In this document: one piece after another, positions 59,610 through 64,000 of the stretch
Position numbering within the stretch: position 1 is the first letter of the stretch
Layout of the letters: every line of letters starts with the position of its first letter
Origin: Psychrobacter sp. I-STPA6b
GTDB lineage: Bacteria; Pseudomonadota; Gammaproteobacteria; Pseudomonadales; Moraxellaceae
DNA: 64,000 bases
Assembly: GCF_020662265.1 (NCBI RefSeq)
Contig: NZ_VEWM01000057.1
Location: 216,763 to 280,762 of the forward strand
Reading direction: 5' to 3'
Notes under the pieces: generated by a model
The model's input: the letters and a program-made list of their open reading frames with translations, nothing else
Told to the model about the DNA's origin: nothing
The model's database searches: none
Translations under genes and position numbers: made by a program

Positions 59610-60548
59610 ATGAGTGCCAAAATGATGCATCTACCGAAATCACCACTGGCTGTGTCACAGCAGGAAAAATTTACTTTAAGACCACATAGCCCCATACAAG
59701 CTCTTATCATTCTGAGCATGGCAATATTGATCTGTGCCTGTCAAAGTGTACCAGCTGTACAGCAGACATCACCACAGCCACACATAACATCTCAACCACA
59801 GCACACAGCTAGTGAAGCGACATCCCCACAACATACTCAGAACACTATTACTACTATTGACTCTACAAACACTAATGAGCAGTCACCTAATAGTCATACT
59901 ACAACTACTATAGAAGACGATAAAATCGGTACAGCACCAAAAGACTATGTTACGCCTTCTCATACTCCTGAAACAAAATCACCAACCCCATCATCTTCCT
60001 CTTTAGATACAAATAATCCTGACCCAAGTATACTAACACAACCCACACCCAACGTATCAGAACAACCACCTAGCACAAGTATAGAAGCGCAAACAACTGA
60101 CACGCCCACTGCACCAGTAGTCATCGTTACCATTCCTAAACCCGACCCAGAGACGACTCGACAAATATTACTGGAGCGAGCCAGAGAGAACTCACAAAAT
60201 AACACTGGTCACACCAGAATACTCAACACAGGTGACAACTTACCAGCCTTTCGTCAACTCATGGACATTGGTGTCTCACAACTGCAAGCCAACCAACTAA
60301 ACGCAGCAGAAAACAGCTTTACTCGTGCTCAACGTCTTGCACCACAGTCATCGGCAGTTTACTTTTATCTTGGACAAGTAGCACTGAAAAAAAACCAACC
60401 TCGTAAAGCTGAAGCCATGGCACGCCGAGGCTTAATCGTGGCTCAATCTCCTGAACGTAGACGCGCCTTATGGCAAATTATCTTACGCTCAGGACAGCAG
60501 CAAAATAATCCAAGAGTAATTCAAGAGGCACAAAACGCACTACGTTAA
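59610..60548 (+). CDS. TPR-containing lipoprotein
   Basis: 312 residues. Cleavable lipoprotein signal with the lipobox ICAC (MAILICACQSVP), preceded by an unusually long N-terminus (about 35 residues before the hydrophobic core). A linker of about 130 residues is Thr/Ser/Pro/Gln-rich. The C-terminal ~100 residues are TPR-like helices: LMDIGVSQLQANQLNAAENS, FTRAQRLAPQSSAVYFYLGQ, VALKKNQPRKAEAMARRGLI. It sits between mrcB and prmA on the same strand. It could be a partner of PBP1b (TPR lipoproteins such as YfhG-like factors are found near such genes), but no role is proven. Confidence 0.8.
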   Translation: MSAKMMHLPKSPLAVSQQEKFTLRPHSPIQALIILSMAILICACQSVPAVQQTSPQPHITSQPQHTASEATSPQHTQNTITTIDSTNTNEQSPNSHTTTTIEDDKIGTAPKDYVTPSHTPETKSPTPSSSSLDTNNPDPSILTQPTPNVSEQPPSTSIEAQTTDTPTAPVVIVTIPKPDPETTRQILLERARENSQNNTGHTRILNTGDNLPAFRQLMDIGVSQLQANQLNAAENSFTRAQRLAPQSSAVYFYLGQVALKKNQPRKAEAMARRGLIVAQSPERRRALWQIILRSGQQQNNPRVIQEAQNALR

Positions 60549-60616
60549 TGCTCATTACATGTCATAACCAACACTCATCAACAAGCCATATCAATTTTTT
60601 TAAGGAACGAACTATC

Positions 60617-61531
60617 ATGCAATGGCAACAACTACACTTACAATGCCCAAAAGACCAAGTCGACTTAGCAGAAAGCCTACTACTAGAGTCGCAGGTCTTA
60701 TCTATAGTCTTAGAAGATGCTGGTGATCAACCATTATTTGAACCCATGCCCGGACAATCCCCCCTTTGGGATGATGTGATTGTTACTGGTATTTTTAGTG
60801 CTGAAATGGCTCAAGAAATTGAAGCACTTGCACAAGAAATTGCCAGCCAAATTAATGCCAGTCGTGTTTGGATAAGCCAAGTTGCTGACAAAGACTGGGA
60901 AAGAGAATGGATGACACACTATCATCCTATCGAATGCGCCAATAACCTATGGATTGTTCCAAACTGGATAACACCACCGAATCCTAAAGCAACCAATATC
61001 ATCATGGACCCCGGTCTTGCCTTTGGTACAGGTTATCATGCCACCACTCGTCTTTGTCTTGACTGGCTTACTGAACAAGACTTACAGGATAAAATCATTA
61101 TTGACTATGGATGTGGCTCAGGCATCCTTGGAATAGCAGCACTACTTCTAGGAGCAAAGCAAGTCTATGCTGTCGATATTGACCCACAAGCTGTCCTAGC
61201 AACAAAACAAAATGCTGAGCGCAATCATGTTGCACAAAAAATCATGACATTCTTACCAGAAGAATTTGATGCTTATCGTAAAGAACAAAATCTGATGCCT
61301 GTCGATATCATCACAGCAAATATCTTAGCCAAACCACTGATGCAACTTGCACCCTACTTTGCAACACTGATAAAACCACAAGGTCAGATTGTGTTAGCTG
61401 GACTAATTGAACCACAACTTAATGATGTTAAACAAGCATTTGCGCCATGGTTTACACTCGACGGCTCTCATGCTTTTAGCAATGATACTGACAAACATTG
61501 GCACCGTTTATCTGGCATTTTTGCTGGATAG
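60617..61531 (+). CDS. prmA: Ribosomal protein L11 methyltransferase
   Basis: Methylates ribosomal protein L11 using S-adenosylmethionine. 304 residues from ATG at 60617, with AAGGA 10 bases upstream; the frame opens earlier at 60548 but this would overlap the previous gene and add non-conserved residues. N-terminal substrate-binding domain (MQWQQLHLQCPKDQVDLAES), linker with WEREWMTHYHPIE, and the SAM motif IIDYGCGSGILGIAALLLGA. DIDPQAVLATKQNAERN and VDIITANILAKPL are diagnostic. Length matches the family (about 295). Confidence 0.95.
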   Translation: MQWQQLHLQCPKDQVDLAESLLLESQVLSIVLEDAGDQPLFEPMPGQSPLWDDVIVTGIFSAEMAQEIEALAQEIASQINASRVWISQVADKDWEREWMTHYHPIECANNLWIVPNWITPPNPKATNIIMDPGLAFGTGYHATTRLCLDWLTEQDLQDKIIIDYGCGSGILGIAALLLGAKQVYAVDIDPQAVLATKQNAERNHVAQKIMTFLPEEFDAYRKEQNLMPVDIITANILAKPLMQLAPYFATLIKPQGQIVLAGLIEPQLNDVKQAFAPWFTLDGSHAFSNDTDKHWHRLSGIFAG

Positions 61532-61909
61532 TAATATAATTTTACATATGTTAATATAAATAAATAGTGAAGATAGATATTATGCTATTTTTATCACTTA
61601 TCATCGGACTTTAATTGAGTAGCCATGAGCTTTTAGTTATGATTTATACTCACGGTCTGTATCGGTCAATATAAATAAAAAATTACTTTATATGATAGAG
61701 AGCAAGTATTATGCCAGCATTTAGGCAAAGTAAGCATACCTAACCTGCTAGTCTGGCATAATATTCGATGTTATTAATGATGGAAATTTATAAAAAGCTT
61801 CACTATTTATAGTTTTATGAAGTACTAAATTAAGTTAGCATAATCAATATATTGGTTTAATAACATAAGTCAACTTGCCAATTATGGCATCAGTATACTG
61901 TAGATACTT
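61532..61909. other. Intergenic region between prmA and the zinc-ribbon repeat protein
   Basis: About 380 bp without a recognised gene. It contains an 11-bp inverted repeat at 61707-61763 enclosing a second small inverted repeat. Confidence 0.5.
61707..61763. promoter_or_regulatory. Nested inverted repeat (possible structured leader RNA)
   Basis: Outer arms TATTATGCCAG (61707-61717) and CTGGCATAATA (61753-61763) are perfect; inside them TTAGG and CCTAA can pair. The structure would be transcribed in the leader of the zinc-ribbon gene if its promoter is upstream. No T run, so not a terminator. Family unknown. Confidence 0.4.
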
Positions 61910-64000
61910 ATGGATAATTATCTGAAAGCCCGATGCCCTAAATGCCATACAACATTTGTATTTGGTGTTGATCAGCTCACATCCAGCAACCAGACAACCT
62001 GTTGCGCACAATGCCAATATACATACCCAATTCATGCTCACCTAGTTACCATACCATTAGCAAAAAAAGCGCATTGTGAAAAATGTCAACAAACACTTAC
62101 TCAGCAAACTGCAACAAACCGTAATAAAAAAGCTGATATTAGAAAATCAGTCAAACATTATCCTGAGTATCCTGCTCAAATGACTTCACGTGCTAAAAAG
62201 TCAGCAAAATCGCGCGCAAAAACTAAAAATACTGAATACACCATAGATCCATCTGATATAAAAAAAATCAGAAACCGACTTGATCGCAACATTAAACAGC
62301 TGACAAATGAAAAGCTATCATCAACCAGTGTTAACTTACAAAAACCATTATCTAATAAAGCAACAGCTCATATTACCAAAAAGACCACTAAAACAGCTGG
62401 TCATAATAACACTACCATACCATCAACCGCTTCTACTAAAATTTTACCAACAAATACAACACATCTAATTAATGAGATCATTCAAAAAAATATAACGACG
62501 ACAGAAGCAGAAACAGTGAACCATATCATAAATGATAAGGTCCAAGACTATGTCATGCACAATGATAATAGCAATACAATAAAACAAAACATAAATACTC
62601 AACAACCTTTACCTACAGACTCACCTGAAAAACAAGCTCAGCAAGTTATCAACACCGCAACTACTGCCACTCCAACAAAAGCAACTCCCAAAATGACAGC
62701 GCCAAAAATAGATACTGCTGGTTCTCAAACTAATGAGCAACCTATAGGTAACTCAACAGAAGCGCTCAATACTGACAATACTGATAACAACATGCCTATA
62801 ACATCACAAGACGAAAATAATAATCAAAAAGATACAAAATCCATTACGGTCAAGAGAGATGTATCTATCAATAATATTAAAGTTGTAAAAGATACACCTG
62901 TCCCTATTGGAATACCAAGTATAAAGAGCAATGACGATAACAATAACGCTTTTGAAGATGAAGACTGGATCAGCCAACTATTAGCTGATGATGACGAAAC
63001 ACCTACACAAGAAGACACAGTCACTGCTGATACCGAAGAAACACCGACAAATCCAGATCAGGATGAAGCTTGGTTAAACGAACTACTTGCTGATGATGAA
63101 TCAGAAACAACTTCTACAGAAAATGTTGATGCTCCTGTTTCTATGGAAGATGAGGTTTCAAGTGTAGAAACTGCTTCTGTAGAAGATTTAGAACAGCCTA
63201 ACGACTCATCCGAAGAGCCTTTTACTCTAGAATTAGATGAAGACAACAAGACTACACAAGCAGAAGAAATACCGACAAATCCAGATCAGGATGAAGCTTG
63301 GTTAAATGAACTGCTTGCTGATAATGAATCAGAAAAAACTTCTACAGAAAATGTTGATGCTCCTGTTTCTATTGCAGATGAAGTTTCAAGTGTAGAAGAT
63401 ACTGCACCAGCAGAAGATTTAGAACAGCCTAACGAATCATCCGAAGAGTTTACCTTAGAATTAGATGAAGACGACAAGACTACACAAGTAGAAGAAACCC
63501 CTGTAAATCCAGATCAGGATGAAGCTTGGTTAAATGAACTGCTTGCTGATGATGAATCAGAAACAACTTCTACAGAGACTGTTGATGCTCCTGTTTCTAT
63601 GGAAGATGAGGTTTCAAGTGAAGAGACTGCACCAGCAGAAGATTTAGAACAGCCTAACGAATCATCTGAAGAGTTTACCTTAGAATTAGATGAAGACGAC
63701 AAGACTACACAAGCAGAAGAAACCCCTGTAAACCCAGATCAGGATGAAGCTTGGTTAAATGAACTGCTTGCTGATGATGAATCAGAAACAACTTCTACAG
63801 AAAATGTTGATGCTCCTGTTTCTATTGCAGATGAAGTTTCAAGTGTAGAAACTGCTTCTATAGAAAATATAGAAGAGACTAGTGAATTATCTGAAGAGTT
63901 TACCTTAGAATTAGATGAAGACGACAAGACTACACAAGCAGAAGAAATACCGACAAATCCAGATCAGGATGAAGCTTGGTTAAATGAACTGCTTGCTGAT
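61910..64000 (+). CDS. MJ0042-type zinc-ribbon protein with acidic tandem repeats (partial, runs off window)
   Basis: Starts at ATG 61910 (MDNYLKARCPKCHTTFVFGV); 697 codons are visible and the frame is open to base 64000. The N-terminus is an MJ0042 zinc finger (CPKCHTTF, then CCAQCQYTYP), followed by another CxxC (CEKCQQTL). Genes with such fingers plus a DUF3426 domain commonly follow prmA in gammaproteobacteria and precede fis or dusB; the C-terminal domain would lie beyond this window. A low-complexity Thr/Asn/Lys region (about residues 70-340) leads into acidic repeats of 75-76 residues with the core NPDQDEAWLNELLADDESE, five copies plus an imperfect first half-copy (EDEDWISQLLADDDE). 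The number of repeats far exceeds the usual DUF3426 protein. Confidence 0.82.
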   Translation, partial: MDNYLKARCPKCHTTFVFGVDQLTSSNQTTCCAQCQYTYPIHAHLVTIPLAKKAHCEKCQQTLTQQTATNRNKKADIRKSVKHYPEYPAQMTSRAKKSAKSRAKTKNTEYTIDPSDIKKIRNRLDRNIKQLTNEKLSSTSVNLQKPLSNKATAHITKKTTKTAGHNNTTIPSTASTKILPTNTTHLINEIIQKNITTTEAETVNHIINDKVQDYVMHNDNSNTIKQNINTQQPLPTDSPEKQAQQVINTATTATPTKATPKMTAPKIDTAGSQTNEQPIGNSTEALNTDNTDNNMPITSQDENNNQKDTKSITVKRDVSINNIKVVKDTPVPIGIPSIKSNDDNNNAFEDEDWISQLLADDDETPTQEDTVTADTEETPTNPDQDEAWLNELLADDESETTSTENVDAPVSMEDEVSSVETASVEDLEQPNDSSEEPFTLELDEDNKTTQAEEIPTNPDQDEAWLNELLADNESEKTSTENVDAPVSIADEVSSVEDTAPAEDLEQPNESSEEFTLELDEDDKTTQVEETPVNPDQDEAWLNELLADDESETTSTETVDAPVSMEDEVSSEETAPAEDLEQPNESSEEFTLELDEDDKTTQAEETPVNPDQDEAWLNELLADDESETTSTENVDAPVSIADEVSSVETASIENIEETSELSEEFTLELDEDDKTTQAEEIPTNPDQDEAWLNELLAD
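63050..64000 (+). repeat. In-frame tandem repeats of 225-228 bp
   Basis: Repeat starts at AATCCAGATCAGGATGAAGC: 63050, 63278, 63506, 63731 (AACCC variant) and 63956, spacing 228, 228, 225, 225 bp. Each encodes the DEAWLNELLAD module and an acidic Glu/Ser/Thr linker. Near-identity between copies points to recent duplication. Confidence 0.92.

Noticed and set aside
63058..63927. Four similar Ser-rich open frames on the minus strand
   Set aside because: They repeat with the 225-228-bp tandem repeats and are antisense to the zinc-ribbon gene.
63050..64000. Possible CRISPR array
   Set aside because: The repeats are long, contiguous and in-frame coding; there are no short repeats with unique spacers.

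Overview
The window looks like chromosome of a low-GC gammaproteobacterium of the family Moraxellaceae (Moraxella/Psychrobacter-like). This rests on the housekeeping proteins and their order (tsaE-mutL-miaA-hfq, kdsD-kdsC-lptC-lptA-lptB, mrcB-TPR lipoprotein-prmA-zinc-ribbon gene), on an Hfq with a long glycine-rich tail as in Moraxella and Acinetobacter, and on the AT-rich base composition. The species cannot be fixed by reading alone. No rRNA, tRNA, CRISPR array or intact insertion sequence was seen.

Layout. 1-2076 (-): most of aceE, cut by the window start. 2625-15266 (+): an accessory-looking surface-protein locus with a large two-domain-repeat secreted protein, then after a 1.2-kb AT-rich gap a run of four genes: a single-domain DUF11-like secreted protein, a 620-residue multi-domain DUF11 protein, a 1757-residue outer-membrane protein (DUF11, SdrD_B-like and barrel regions) and a small periplasmic protein. 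A terminator hairpin closes the run. 15378-18591 (-): a TetR-family regulator and a lipoprotein with a HELAH zinc-protease motif. 18747-23210 (-): ampG, an unknown membrane protein, prmC, and an unknown (possibly SUKH-type) gene bracketed by a duplicated 3' end of prmC. 23752-27218 (+): katG and a CysB-type LysR regulator. 27317-30232 (-): an AEC-family transporter and mnmG. 30675-33784 (+): an active/inactive pair of M16 peptidases. 34009-35607 (-): a small lipoprotein and an M15-type peptidase. 36027-38394 (+): rodA and an RlpA-like protein. 38748-51452 (-): radA, the LPS export/Kdo genes, hfq-miaA-mutL-tsaE, a QueD-like enzyme, a YeaC-like protein and nadK. 51893-52612 (+): a Bax1-I/YccA family membrane protein. 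52713-56829 (-): an L,D-transpeptidase and a CcoI-type copper ATPase. 57034-64000 (+): mrcB, a TPR lipoprotein, prmA and an MJ0042 zinc-ribbon protein with long tandem repeats running off the window.

Functional themes. Much of the window serves the cell envelope: peptidoglycan synthesis and turnover (mrcB, rodA, RlpA, AmpG, L,D-transpeptidase, M15 peptidase), LPS export (lptABC, kdsC, kdsD), and surface proteins. The best candidate for an undescribed system is the DUF11 locus. Its two largest soluble subunits share a C-terminal domain with a conserved cysteine pair, the operon has an intercistronic stem-loop after the putative main subunit, and a barrel protein follows that could display or anchor them. 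The second is the prmC-tail duplication around a small gene, which looks like the scar of a cassette insertion.
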